Assembly: GCA_019639135.1 (NCBI GenBank)
Contig: JAHBSL010000015.1
Coordinates: 59,419-123,418, forward strand
DNA: 64,000 bases
Reading direction: 5' to 3'
DNA from: Acidobacteriota bacterium
GTDB taxonomy: Bacteria; Acidobacteriota; Blastocatellia; Pyrinomonadales; Pyrinomonadaceae
Of this stretch, positions 1 through 7,407 are shown one piece after another (the first letter of the stretch is position 1; each line of letters starts with the position of its first letter). The translations under genes were made by a program, and so were the position numbers. The notes beneath the pieces were generated by a model. It did not search any database, was not told where the DNA came from, and worked only from the letters and a program-made list of their open reading frames with translations.

Positions 1-606
1 GTGATGCCTCGCCCTTTCTGGCTCAAGCGTCGTCAATGTCTGAAGAATGTTCACCGCAGTCTGGAAGTTCTTGCGGAATACATAGTAATCTGCGGCGACA
101 GTAAGCAGTAATGTACTGGTTCGGAAGCGATCGACGGCGATGCCGATCGTTCGTTCGGTCTCGTCATCCATTCTTCCGGCCGCACCAAGGGCGTCGATGC
201 GGGCCGCATGGATTCGATCGGAGTCGGGGGCTAACTCTACCGCTTCATCGCAGGCTTCGATAGCTTCGGCGTGTTTGCGCTGAACGCTAAGTGCCGTACA
301 TAGATTCGCAAGGAACTCTGCATTGTTTGGAGCAAGCCTGACCGCCCTTCGAAAGGCAGTTTCGGCTTCCACAGGCCGCTGAAGCTTAAGATTAAGCGTC
401 CCGATATTTGCAAAGGTCGCGGGCTCCTTGTCGTCCAACCTCGCGCTTCGCTCAAAGCTTGCAAGGGCTTCTTCTAGGTTATTGAGACGCAGAAGCCTTA
501 TACCTTCTTGAAAATGCCATTGTGGGGTATTAGGTTGGTTCGATTGTCCTGGGACGCACAAAACAAGTACGATTATGGAGGCGAGCAGAAACGCGGGTTT
601 GACCAT
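1..606 (-). CDS. TPR-repeat secreted protein, C-terminus cut by window edge
   Basis: The minus strand reads open from ATG at 604-606 to the window edge, giving at least 202 codons with no stop. The N-terminus is a hydrophobic signal-like segment (MVKPAFLLASIIVLVLCVPG). It is followed by tetratricopeptide-like helix pairs, for example NLEEALASFERSARLDD, RPVEAETAFRRAVRLAPNN and KHAEAIEACDEAVELAPDS. A Shine-Dalgarno AAGGAGA lies at 618-624 and a TATAAT-like -10 at 645-650. TPR proteins are protein-protein interaction scaffolds. The exact partner cannot be told, and the downstream end is outside the window. Confidence 0.8.
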   Translation of the reverse strand, partial: MVKPAFLLASIIVLVLCVPGQSNQPNTPQWHFQEGIRLLRLNNLEEALASFERSARLDDKEPATFANIGTLNLKLQRPVEAETAFRRAVRLAPNNAEFLANLCTALSVQRKHAEAIEACDEAVELAPDSDRIHAARIDALGAAGRMDDETERTIGIAVDRFRTSTLLLTVAADYYVFRKNFQTAVNILQTLTTLEPERARHH

Positions 607-644
607 CTGGGAAAATCTCTCCTTCGGATTTACTAAATCCCACG

Positions 645-650
645 ATTATA
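645..650 (-). promoter_or_regulatory. -10 element of the TPR gene
   Basis: TATAAT on the minus strand, about 40 bases upstream of the TPR start codon. No convincing -35 hexamer is seen at the right distance. Confidence 0.35.
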
Positions 651-707
651 CCCTATATGGCAATTCCCGACGTAGGTTTTTCTTTACGGCGTTTCGACGG
701 GGGAATC

Positions 708-1355
708 CTACTTTAGCACAAGCCCAAGGAGTTCGCTGGCACGCGGGCCTTGGTTGCCGTCGGGCGTGAGGCCGTAGCTTTCGCTTAGGCGGCGATGGAT
801 GCCCTCAAGGTCAAGGAAACACGGGCCTGCGTCGCCCTCGCGGCCGAGGATCATCAGGTGCAGGCCCTCGTGAAGATATTCTTCCCGGTCGATGCAGAGC
901 ATATACTCGCCCGAGGTCCGGTGTGCCTCAAGCTCGAGCTCATAAAGCGTCGGGTCAAATATTGAGAGCGGGTTGACGTCTGCCTTTGAAAAGCTCTCGA
1001 TGGTGCGGGCAAAATCGTATGCGTGGCGGCCCTCGTGAACGAACGTGCCCTCGCAGCCGCGTTGGCCGCCCGTATCGATCGTCTCCTTGGCGATGGCGAT
1101 ATAGACCTCGCCAAAGGCCTCGCGAAGTCCGAGCCGCTCGTCCGCGATCTTCTCATTCGTTGCCGCAGGGTCGATCAAGCCGGTGATGCCCGAGGCATTG
1201 ATCTCGGCCACCGGCTTTACCCGAACCGTCATCTCCGAGCCGAGAATGTGGCGGACGATCACCTTCTGCTCGTCCGTTCCCCGCTCGGCAATCGTCGAAA
1301 GAGCTTCCTCGACCGATCTGCGGTACTTCCTGTCAATACCGTTGTCGAATTTCAT
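708..1355 (-). CDS. hypothetical protein with HEGRH metallopeptidase-like motif
   Basis: A 215-residue soluble protein without signal peptide. The central segment CEGTFVHEGRHAYDFARTI contains HEGRH, a variant of the HExxH zinc-binding helix. A second His/Glu-rich stretch (EEYLHEGLHLMILGREGD) lies near residue 160. This pattern is compatible with a small zinc-dependent peptidase, but I do not recognise the family and a third zinc ligand is not certain. It is separated from the TPR gene by about 100 bases and from the next minus-strand gene by a heptamer repeat, so it is probably transcribed alone. Confidence 0.65.
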   Translation of the reverse strand: MKFDNGIDRKYRRSVEEALSTIAERGTDEQKVIVRHILGSEMTVRVKPVAEINASGITGLIDPAATNEKIADERLGLREAFGEVYIAIAKETIDTGGQRGCEGTFVHEGRHAYDFARTIESFSKADVNPLSIFDPTLYELELEAHRTSGEYMLCIDREEYLHEGLHLMILGREGDAGPCFLDLEGIHRRLSESYGLTPDGNQGPRASELLGLVLK

Positions 1356-1368
1356 GGATCCTGACCAA

Positions 1369-1396
1369 GTGAATAGAGAATAGAAAATCGTGAATA
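1369..1396. repeat. heptamer array, left arm around S23-like gene
   Basis: Four heptamers in exact 7-bp register (GTGAATA, GAGAATA, GAAAATC, GTGAATA). Bases 1371-1388 match the reverse complement of the right arm at 1841-1868 in 17 of 18 positions, so the two arms form an inverted pair around the intervening gene. Confidence 0.8.
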
Positions 1397-1427
1397 GCGG
1401 ATCGACAGGTACTGTTCCTGGCGAAGG

Positions 1428-1790
1428 TCATTTAGCCTTCGATCGAACGTGGTTTATTAGTCCACTCAACATCCGCCCAAGCTCATCAAATCGAGGCCTG
1501 ATATCGCTGTAAGATTTCTCCGAAATGTAACCCAAGCGAACTGCAATCAAGAGTTGGGTTGAAGCTTCACTTGCTGAACCCTGCGAATTTGAGAGGAAAT
1601 ATAGGAACTCCTTGTCAAACGTCCAAGCAGCTCCCTCGGGAATATTCGATGGTATGGACACTGCCGCTCGACGAAGTTGCGATGTTAGTCCAAATCGCTC
1701 ATCAGTGGGAAATTTCTCGGTCAGCTGATAGATCTCAACGACAAGGTCTGCGCCCCTCTTCCAGACTTCCAAATTCTCGTGAGTTCTCAT
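1428..1790 (-). CDS. four-helix-bundle protein, S23 / 23S rRNA-intervening-sequence family
   Basis: 120 residues. The sequence has the family hallmarks: N-terminal LEVWKRGADLVVEIYQLT, the FGLTSQLRRAAVSIPSNIPEGAA core, then the SQGSASEASTQL helix and a closing FDELGRMLSGLI helix. The usual core reads SNIAEG; here Ala is replaced by Pro. Proteins of this family fold as a four-helix bundle. They are known from intervening sequences inside 23S rRNA genes of Leptospira and others, and from many stand-alone chromosomal copies; the family also includes the Avd accessory protein of diversity-generating retroelements. No reverse transcriptase or template repeat is seen here. The gene is bracketed by inverted heptamer arrays, which recalls how rRNA intervening sequences are bounded by inverted repeats. 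Confidence 0.88.
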   Translation of the reverse strand: MRTHENLEVWKRGADLVVEIYQLTEKFPTDERFGLTSQLRRAAVSIPSNIPEGAAWTFDKEFLYFLSNSQGSASEASTQLLIAVRLGYISEKSYSDIRPRFDELGRMLSGLINHVRSKAK

Positions 1791-1840
1791 ACTTGGTACA
1801 GTAACCCCTTCAGAACGATGGGGAGAATTTCGATGACCAC

Positions 1841-1868
1841 CTATTTTCTATTCACTATTCACTATTCT
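1841..1868. repeat. heptamer array, right arm around S23-like gene
   Basis: Four heptamers (CTATTTT, CTATTCA, CTATTCA, CTATTCT) in exact register, inverted relative to the array at 1369-1396. The pair delimits a unit of about 500 bp that holds only the S23-like gene. Confidence 0.8.
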
Positions 1869-1893
1869 CCTACCACAACCTCGGACAATGAAT

Positions 1894-2886
1894 TCACACT
1901 CGTCCAAAGCCGCACCAGCTATTGCTATTGTGCCAGATTATCTCGACGTCCTGGGCCTTAACGTCATTCCACCAATCCTCGAATTCCTCTTTCGAGATAT
2001 AGAACGCCGTCGGGGCGACGAGGTGGTCGAAGACGATGTTGTGCTGTTCGCGCCAACCGAATGTGCCGAGGTGATTGAGGTAATCGTTGTAGAAGAGCTT
2101 TTTCGCGACCGGCTTCGCCGCGATATTCGCGGGGCGATAGACGAGTTTCGTTGTCAGAAAAAGCGAGAGCGTCGGCAGCTTTGAAAGCTGATAAAGCACC
2201 GGCTGCGACATCTTTGAGGTAAAGCCCTCGCGGATCGGGTTGACGTATTTCGTGATCCACTCGTTGTTCTCGGCACCATAGACCCAGGCCGAGATATGCC
2301 CGCCTTTCTGCACTTTTGAGGCGAGCGAAAGGAATGCCTTTTTCGGGTCGGGCGTGTGATGAAGCACGCCAACGCTGAAGGCGTAATCGAACGCCCGCTT
2401 GAGCGGCAGCTTAAAAATGTCGCACTGAATAATGTGGGCGTTCGGCAGGTCTCGCGTTAGAGCAAATGCGGATTCGACGCCATCGCCGAGGTCGATGCCG
2501 ACCACCTCTTTCGCTCCCCACTGAGCGGCGAGCTTCGTGTGCCGGCCCTTGCCGCAGCCGCCCTCAAGGACGACCTTGCCTACAAAGAACTCCGGCTTTA
2601 CCGGCTGCAACCAGCCGAGGAATTGCTCGTTATATTTCGGGTCTTCCTGCGTAAAATGCGTCCACTGCCAACCGAAATTTTCGGCCGTCTCTGCCTTGTC
2701 CGCCTCGATCTTACCGAGATCTGCAAAGCGCGGAACACCGCGGACGACCTTATATTCGCGGTCGCACTTCTTGCAGGTCAGAACACCTTCGATTATCTCT
2801 TTGCCTTCATAGGTGCTGACATACGCCAGCAAAATGTCACCGCCGCATGTCGGGCAGGCGAGAAGGTCTAATAGTTTTTCTTTCAC
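1894..2886 (-). CDS. SAM-dependent methyltransferase with N-terminal Trm112-like zinc domain
   Basis: 330 residues from a GTG start. Residues 1-60 form a Trm112/UPF0434-like zinc domain (LLACPTCGGD at about 9-18, then CKKCDREYKVV). A class I methyltransferase domain follows, with motif I VVLEGGCGKGRHT and the acidic VVGIDLGD strand, then FSVGVLHHTPDP. The remainder may recognise substrate. The substrate is unknown; proteins of this layout occur in natural-product, lipid and surface-sugar contexts. Its GTG start overlaps the TGA stop of the upstream mazF gene (GTGA), implying translational coupling to the toxin. Confidence 0.85.
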   Translation of the reverse strand: MKEKLLDLLACPTCGGDILLAYVSTYEGKEIIEGVLTCKKCDREYKVVRGVPRFADLGKIEADKAETAENFGWQWTHFTQEDPKYNEQFLGWLQPVKPEFFVGKVVLEGGCGKGRHTKLAAQWGAKEVVGIDLGDGVESAFALTRDLPNAHIIQCDIFKLPLKRAFDYAFSVGVLHHTPDPKKAFLSLASKVQKGGHISAWVYGAENNEWITKYVNPIREGFTSKMSQPVLYQLSKLPTLSLFLTTKLVYRPANIAAKPVAKKLFYNDYLNHLGTFGWREQHNIVFDHLVAPTAFYISKEEFEDWWNDVKAQDVEIIWHNSNSWCGFGRV

Positions 2887-3227
2887 AATTCAAGACAATA
2901 CCGGACGGCACTTTCTACCTTGTTCATCATCTCTTCCGGTAGTTTTCCGGCGGGGGCATCAGGAAATCTGCGATGGTCGATCGCACGAATTTGAAAGCAC
3001 AAAAACACGGTTTCGATCGGGAGGCCGCTATCCATTGAAGAAACTCTCACATTTGTAGGAAAGTCGCGCTTTATGTTCTCGCCTTTCGTTCCAAAGACTA
3101 CAGTTACAACAAGCGGCAGTTGATTTATTCGGTCAGAAGACAAAACCAATATGGGACGTTGAACTGCCTGCTCACGGCCTTTTGTTGGATTGAGGTCAAC
3201 AAAATAAATCTGGCCACGTTCGATCAT
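2883..3227 (-). CDS. mazF: type II toxin, MazF/PemK-family endoribonuclease
   Basis: 114 residues. The fold signature of MazF is clear: MIERGQIYFVDLNPTKGRE, QRPILVLSSD, then PLVVTVVFGTKGE and SGLPIETVFLCFQIRAID. MazF enzymes cleave mRNA or tRNA at short sequences and are held inactive by a small antitoxin made from the same operon. The start ATG overlaps the stop of the upstream antitoxin frame (ATGA), the usual toxin-antitoxin coupling. The 3' end overlaps the methyltransferase start by 4 bases. The cleavage specificity cannot be predicted. Confidence 0.9.
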   Translation of the reverse strand: MIERGQIYFVDLNPTKGREQAVQRPILVLSSDRINQLPLVVTVVFGTKGENIKRDFPTNVRVSSMDSGLPIETVFLCFQIRAIDHRRFPDAPAGKLPEEMMNKVESAVRYCLEL

Positions 3228-3457
3228 TTCGCTAGTCCGTCCAGTTCCGTAAAACTAAAATCGTCCTCGATTTCTTTCAGTTCATGCCGGATGTCAGGGT
3301 CGGATGCCATTTCAGCCAACTGTTTCTGCGTTTCTTCCTCCTGCCGCTTTCGCAAGGTCTCCTAAACACGTGAAATGAGACGAAGTTGCTCTTTCTCCGG
3401 TAGCGCAAATATATTCCTTTCAATTTCTGCAATATTGGTTGCGTTCACAATATTCAT
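3224..3457 (-). pseudogene. MazF-cognate antitoxin frame with in-frame TAG at codon 32
   Basis: Reading the minus strand from ATG at 3455-3457 gives MNIVNATNIAEIERNIFAL through ISRV, then TAG at 3362-3364. The frame then stays open as ETLRKRQEEETQKQLAEMA down to FTELDGLAK and a TGA that overlaps the mazF ATG. The total is 78 codons. Length, acidic helical C-terminus and stop/start overlap with the toxin all fit an antitoxin, so the amber codon appears to interrupt a real gene. It could be a recent nonsense mutation, a sequencing error, or a readthrough site. A re-start within the second half (for example ATG in AEMASDPDIRHEL) would give only a short C-terminal peptide, which might still carry the toxin-binding part. 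The frame starts 4 bases after the upstream gene stops. Confidence 0.7.
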
Positions 3458-3461
3458 TACC

Positions 3462-3950
3462 CTATTTTACCTTATCCGTGACCGATTTGAACGCTGAAAA
3501 CTCGCGATGCGGGAACGGCTGACGCCAGTTGAACTCGAATTCGTCCGTTTCGCGGTCTTCGTAGAGACGGTCGAAAGTTTCGCCGAAGGCCCTGACTATC
3601 TCTGCGGTCGGACCGGTGTACGAATAGACCAGCTCACGTTCGGCGGCGTCGCGTTCGTCGGTCGGATACTGATAGATCTCAATGGTCAGATCATCGCCGC
3701 TCCGCAGGAAATGAAAATCGAATTCCTCGGGGTCGCGGTTCCATTTTAAGATGTGCTCGCTTGAATCGACACCCTCGCTACCGGTCGGGTTTCCGCCTTC
3801 GGAGGCGATCGCCGTCAGGATCCGCATTAAATCGGACAGAGCCGTCTCATGCGGCGAATGGGCGGTCGTCGTGTGAAATTCGTTCACACCATCGCTGAAT
3901 CCTATCGACATCCATCCGCACTGCGGGCTGTTGAAGCTGATCTCTAGCAT
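3462..3950 (-). CDS. hypothetical protein heading the antitoxin-toxin-methyltransferase cluster
   Basis: 162 residues from ATG at 3948-3950 (MLEISFNSPQCGWMSIGF). An in-frame upstream extension would translate only the heptamer repeat and is rejected. The protein is acidic, soluble, lacks a signal peptide and ends RREFSAFKSVTDKVK-like. I do not recognise the family. The stop is 4 bases before the antitoxin frame, so it is the first gene of a four-gene minus-strand operon. Its start codon directly abuts a heptamer array and no normal ribosome-binding site is visible. Confidence 0.7.
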   Translation of the reverse strand: MLEISFNSPQCGWMSIGFSDGVNEFHTTTAHSPHETALSDLMRILTAIASEGGNPTGSEGVDSSEHILKWNRDPEEFDFHFLRSGDDLTIEIYQYPTDERDAAERELVYSYTGPTAEIVRAFGETFDRLYEDRETDEFEFNWRQPFPHREFSAFKSVTDKVK

Positions 3951-4044
3951 CGTGAGTAAATAGTAAATCGTGAATCGTGAATAGTAAATCGCAGGTCGGA
4001 GCACAGCCTTTTTACTATTTACTATTTACGATTTACTATTCACT
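3951..4044. repeat. inverted heptamer arrays filling the thyA divergent intergenic region
   Basis: Left arm 3951-3992 contains six heptamers of type [AG]AAT[AC]GT. Right arm 4010-4044 contains five (TTTTACT, ATTTACT, ATTTACG, ATTTACT, ATTCACT). The arms are largely complementary with a 17-base spacer, so a long hairpin could form. Together they occupy essentially the whole 96-base gap between two divergent start codons. Confidence 0.85.
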
Positions 4045-4046
4045 AA

Positions 4047-4892
4047 ATGCACCAGTATCAAGATCTGTTAAGGCATGTTTTGGCGAACGGGACGAAGCAC
4101 GAGGACCGAACGGGCGTCGGTACCATTTCGGCGTTCGGATACCAAACGCGGTTCGATCTGCGTGCGGGTTTCCCGATAGTGACAACCAAACGTGTGCCGT
4201 TTCGCTGGGTCGCCGAAGAGCTTTTCTGGTTTCTGAGCGGTTCGACCGATGAGGCCGATCTGCGGGCGCGCGGCGTCGATATCTGGCAGGAATGGGCGAC
4301 CGCCGAACAGACGGCGAGATTTGGCAGAGAAGAAAATGATCTCGGGCCGGTTTACGGATATCTGTGGCGTTCGTTCGGCGGTGATTATCCGCAGATGAAC
4401 GGCGTTGACCAGATCGCTAGGCTGATCCGCGAGATCGAAACGAACCCGAATTCCCGCCGCCTGATCGTGACGGGCTGGAATCCCGAGACTTGCGACGAAG
4501 TTGCCTTGCCGCCTTGCCACACGCTTTTTCAATTCAAGATCGACGGCGGGCGGACGCTGCACTGCCAGCTTTACCAACGTTCGGCCGATGCCTTCCTTGG
4601 CGTGCCGTTCAATATCTCAAGCTACGCATTGATGACGCACCTGGTCGCACACGTCTGCGGGCTTGAGGTCGGCGAGTTCATCCACACCTTCGGCGATCTG
4701 CACATCTATTCCAACCACCTAGAACAGGTCGAGGAACTGCTCTCGCGCGAACCTTTAGAATTGCCGACGCTCGAAATACAAAACGCCGAGAACCTGAAAG
4801 GCCTCGACGGTTTGCTTAACTTTAAGTACGAAAATCTGAACTTGGCCGGCTATCAGTCACACGGAAAGATAGCAGCACCGGTCGCGGTTTGA
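4047..4892 (+). CDS. thyA: thymidylate synthase ThyA
   Basis: 281 residues. Makes dTMP from dUMP using methylene-tetrahydrofolate. The N-terminus ([26 protein letters not shown]) aligns with the start of classical ThyA. The catalytic cysteine lies at about residue 157 in [13 protein letters not shown], followed by [20 protein letters not shown], which carries the dUMP-binding Arg, Ser, Asp and Asn residues. The C-terminus is slightly extended past the usual end. The ATG is 2 bases after a heptamer repeat arm and no Shine-Dalgarno is present. No folate gene (folA) follows in this window. Confidence 0.97.
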   Translation: MHQYQDLLRHVLANGTKHEDRTGVGTISAFGYQTRFDLRAGFPIVTTKRVPFRWVAEELFWFLSGSTDEADLRARGVDIWQEWATAEQTARFGREENDLGPVYGYLWRSFGGDYPQMNGVDQIARLIREIETNPNSRRLIVTGWNPETCDEVALPPCHTLFQFKIDGGRTLHCQLYQRSADAFLGVPFNISSYALMTHLVAHVCGLEVGEFIHTFGDLHIYSNHLEQVEELLSREPLELPTLEIQNAENLKGLDGLLNFKYENLNLAGYQSHGKIAAPVAV

Positions 4893-4893
4893 G

Positions 4894-6120
4894 CTATTGC
4901 CGGACGACCGAGTATTCGATCCGGCGGTTGTAGAACTTGCCGAGGTCGGTGTCGTTGGTCGTCTTTGGACGGGTCGGGCCGTAGCCCTTTGTTTGCAGAG
5001 CTTCGGGGCGTACTCCGAAGGTGACGAGTGCATCTTTGACCGCTTTGGCACGGTTGTCCGAAAGCGTTTGGTTCGAAGCGTCGCTGCCGACGTTGTCCGT
5101 GTGGCCGCCGACCTCAAGCACGACCGAAGGCGGGAGTTTCTGGATAAATCCGGCACCTTTCTTCAAGGCTTCCATCCGTTTTGCCGGGATGTCGAACTTG
5201 CCGCTCTCGAAATTGATGATGAGAATGTTCAAGGCATTCTTAAGCTGCTCGGCTGTGAATGGATCGGGAAGCCCGTCGAGGGCCGCGTTGTAGCAGCGTT
5301 CGGCCTTGTCCTCTTCGCCGAGCCCGATGCGCGAGCAATCTTCGCCGGGCTTTACGGCCGCCTGCCGGCAGCGGGCGACCACTTCACGCTTACTTGAGTT
5401 CACCGTTGCGGCCTCACATTCAAATGCCGGGTGAACAATGGTTATCGTGCGGTCGCCTTCGGGCTTGAGGTTCTGCAGGAGAATGGAACCGTCTGGCTGC
5501 TCGACACCCCAGAGTCGGCCATCAACAAAGATATCCGCACCAATCGGTGGATTTCGCACTACGGCGTCGAAGGTGGAACCAACGGAATTCCAAAGCAGAA
5601 CACCAACCAGCACAACAACTGCAAACATGAACATCGCGAGTAGCCCCGCGGCCGCCCAAACCCAGCCGGGAATCCCGCCCTGAGCCTTTGCTGCGGCCTG
5701 CTCCTCTGCAGCGACCTCGCCCGGCGTTGGCGGGACCTGCTCGTATTTTTGTCTTAGGTCGTCGGGAAGCTGAAAGTAAGGCGTCGTCTTGCCGTATCCT
5801 TCGTCGCCGCGTCCACCGCCGAAGTCTGTATCCGGCACGCGGACATTTGCCTGTGTCGCCCCCCAATCGACCTCCGGGGCCTTGCGGGCGCCCGGATACA
5901 TCGTCTTGCCGAAATCATCGTTATCGATGTCGATTGGCTTGATGTTGGCGACGGTTTTGCCCCATTCGTCGGCAGTTGGTTGTTTGGGATAGTTGTAATT
6001 TGTCTTGCTCCAATCGTCTCCGCCACCGGACGCACCGCTCCCGCCCGGCACCTTGATATTCGGCACGGTCTCGGAAAAATCATCGGGCGGCGGCCCTGGT
6101 TTTTGGTTCGAATCGCTCAC
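4894..6120 (-). CDS. single-pass membrane protein with repeated Thr-motif tail and C-terminal OmpA peptidoglycan-binding domain
   Basis: 408 residues from a GTG start. Residues 1-125 are a disordered acidic tail holding six copies of a motif of form D-[DEW]-[FWY]-[GS]-x-T (DDFSET, DDWSKT, DEWGKT, DDFGKT, VDWGAT, EGYGKT), each followed by x-x-N or x-Y and a Pro. One transmembrane helix follows (about 153-178), then a PEGA-like beta segment (ADIFVDGRLWG). The last 115 residues are an OmpA/MotB domain (LEVGGHTDNVGSDASNQTLSDNRAKAV) that would anchor to peptidoglycan. The cytosolic tail looks like a multi-site phospho-threonine or FHA-docking region; that is inference. It ends just after thyA and converges with it. 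Confidence 0.85.
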   Translation of the reverse strand: MSDSNQKPGPPPDDFSETVPNIKVPGGSGASGGGDDWSKTNYNYPKQPTADEWGKTVANIKPIDIDNDDFGKTMYPGARKAPEVDWGATQANVRVPDTDFGGGRGDEGYGKTTPYFQLPDDLRQKYEQVPPTPGEVAAEEQAAAKAQGGIPGWVWAAAGLLAMFMFAVVVLVGVLLWNSVGSTFDAVVRNPPIGADIFVDGRLWGVEQPDGSILLQNLKPEGDRTITIVHPAFECEAATVNSSKREVVARCRQAAVKPGEDCSRIGLGEEDKAERCYNAALDGLPDPFTAEQLKNALNILIINFESGKFDIPAKRMEALKKGAGFIQKLPPSVVLEVGGHTDNVGSDASNQTLSDNRAKAVKDALVTFGVRPEALQTKGYGPTRPKTTNDTDLGKFYNRRIEYSVVRQ

Positions 6121-6197
6121 GATCGGACGGCAAAGGTCAAACTTTGACTAAGCAAATTGTAACATAACCCGCTCAAAAACCGGCCGATGAGCGGTAA

Positions 6198-7100
6198 CTA
6201 TTTGAGGGTCGGCGGTTGGGCGTTCTTTGTTCGGATGGCGATGCCCTCATTGGCAAGAACCAGCAGCCTGCGGTTATCAAAAGAGGTCGTATTTACGGGA
6301 ATGTACGAAAGAAGATAGCGGTTCTTTCTCAGCTCGTCGCAGATAAATTTTGCGGCCTGCTGGGCTTCGTCAAGTGGGAAGGCGAGCCCGCCGGTTCCTT
6401 CCGTTAACTGTGTTATAACGGCACCGGCTTTCGGCTTCCCGCCGCGGTAGGCTCCGCCCGTCCGGTCCGGAACCTGAAGTGCGTAAACGGTGATGTTCTG
6501 CGATTGCACCTCGGCGAACATATCTTCGAACGAGACCTTGCTGCCGCGGTCGAGTCCGTCGCCGATAACGACGACGACCGTTTTTCGCGAACCCGGCATC
6601 AGCGGGAGCAGGACCTCGCGGACCGTCGCGCTCATCGCGTCAAAAAGATTCGGGTTGCCCTGTTTGCGGAACGACTTGAGCGATGCCTCGAGCTTTTCGG
6701 CGCTGTCGGTCCATTCCTGAATGATCTCCGGCTTTTCGTCATAAGCGACGACGAATAGCTGGTCGCCGTCGAAGATCTCGTAGGCGAATTCCATCACTGC
6801 CTTTTGGAGCTTTTCTATATCGGCCGGGACCGTTTGCGAATTATCGACAAGAAGAACGATCCTCGCTGGGGAGGGGTCGTAAGCAAAATTGCGGATCCGC
6901 TGCTCGACGCCGTTCTCATAGAGAAAGAAGCTCTCAGCAGTTATCGGTTCCTTCTTATCATCGGTCCGCCACGCCGTCACGTTTACTATCACGCCTTCAA
7001 GGTCCCCGCCGCGTACGCTATGGCGCGATTGCCCGACGGCCATTCCCGCAAGCAAAACTGCGAGGGCCGTAATGAGCAGGGCTTTTTTGGCAGATCTCAT
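6198..7100 (-). CDS. secreted VWFA-domain protein
   Basis: 300 residues from ATG at 7098-7100 (MRSAKKALLITALAVLLAGMAVGQ, a clear signal peptide). A longer in-frame start overlaps the upstream gene and is rejected. The body is a von Willebrand factor A domain: VLLVDNSQTV supplies the metal-binding DxS part, followed by FVVAYDEKPEIIQEWTDS and VVVVIGDGLDRGSKV. This is the acidobacterial VWFA-related secreted type that starts with a VNVTAWRTDD strand. It follows the zinc-ribbon gene by 4 bases, so the two are likely co-transcribed. Confidence 0.88.
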   Translation of the reverse strand: MRSAKKALLITALAVLLAGMAVGQSRHSVRGGDLEGVIVNVTAWRTDDKKEPITAESFFLYENGVEQRIRNFAYDPSPARIVLLVDNSQTVPADIEKLQKAVMEFAYEIFDGDQLFVVAYDEKPEIIQEWTDSAEKLEASLKSFRKQGNPNLFDAMSATVREVLLPLMPGSRKTVVVVIGDGLDRGSKVSFEDMFAEVQSQNITVYALQVPDRTGGAYRGGKPKAGAVITQLTEGTGGLAFPLDEAQQAAKFICDELRKNRYLLSYIPVNTTSFDNRRLLVLANEGIAIRTKNAQPPTLK

Positions 7101-7104
7101 CGGG

Positions 7105-7407
7105 TCAATCCTTTGTTGGGCCGGACGTGGCCGTACTTTCACTTTTCGTCTTTGATGCAGAATCGGCCCCCGAGGTTGATTCCGAGGTCGAACTTTTCTC
7201 GCCGGCTGGCTTATCCGAGCCATTCGACTTCTTTGAATAGTCAGTTATATACCAGCCGGCCCCTTTGAACTGGAAGCCCGAAAGCGACCATTGCTTTTCA
7301 AGCGCGCCGCCGCATTCTTCGCAGGTTTTCAGCGGTTCGTCTGAGACCTTTTGTCTTTTTTCGATATGCTGCCCGCACTCGCGGCAGCAGTATTCATAGA
7401 TCGGCAT
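7105..7407 (-). CDS. FmdB-type zinc-ribbon protein
   Basis: 100 residues. N-terminal MPIYEYCCRECGQHIE and TCEECGGALEKQW supply two CxxC knuckles of the FmdB/CxxC_CxxC_SSSS family, followed by FKGAGWYITDY. The C-terminal 40 residues are a Ser/Thr/Lys-rich low-complexity tail, as is usual for the family. The function of these small proteins is not established; the namesake is a putative regulator in the formamidase operon. Confidence 0.9.
   Translation of the reverse strand: MPIYEYCCRECGQHIEKRQKVSDEPLKTCEECGGALEKQWSLSGFQFKGAGWYITDYSKKSNGSDKPAGEKSSTSESTSGADSASKTKSESTATSGPTKD

Noticed and set aside
1428..1790. S23-like gene considered as the Avd protein of a diversity-generating retroelement
   Set aside because: No reverse transcriptase, template repeat or variable C-type-lectin target lies in the window.
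4011..4046. Heptamer right arm read as a simple intrinsic terminator
   Set aside because: It lies between two divergent starts, so a terminator would be misplaced; it may still form a hairpin.
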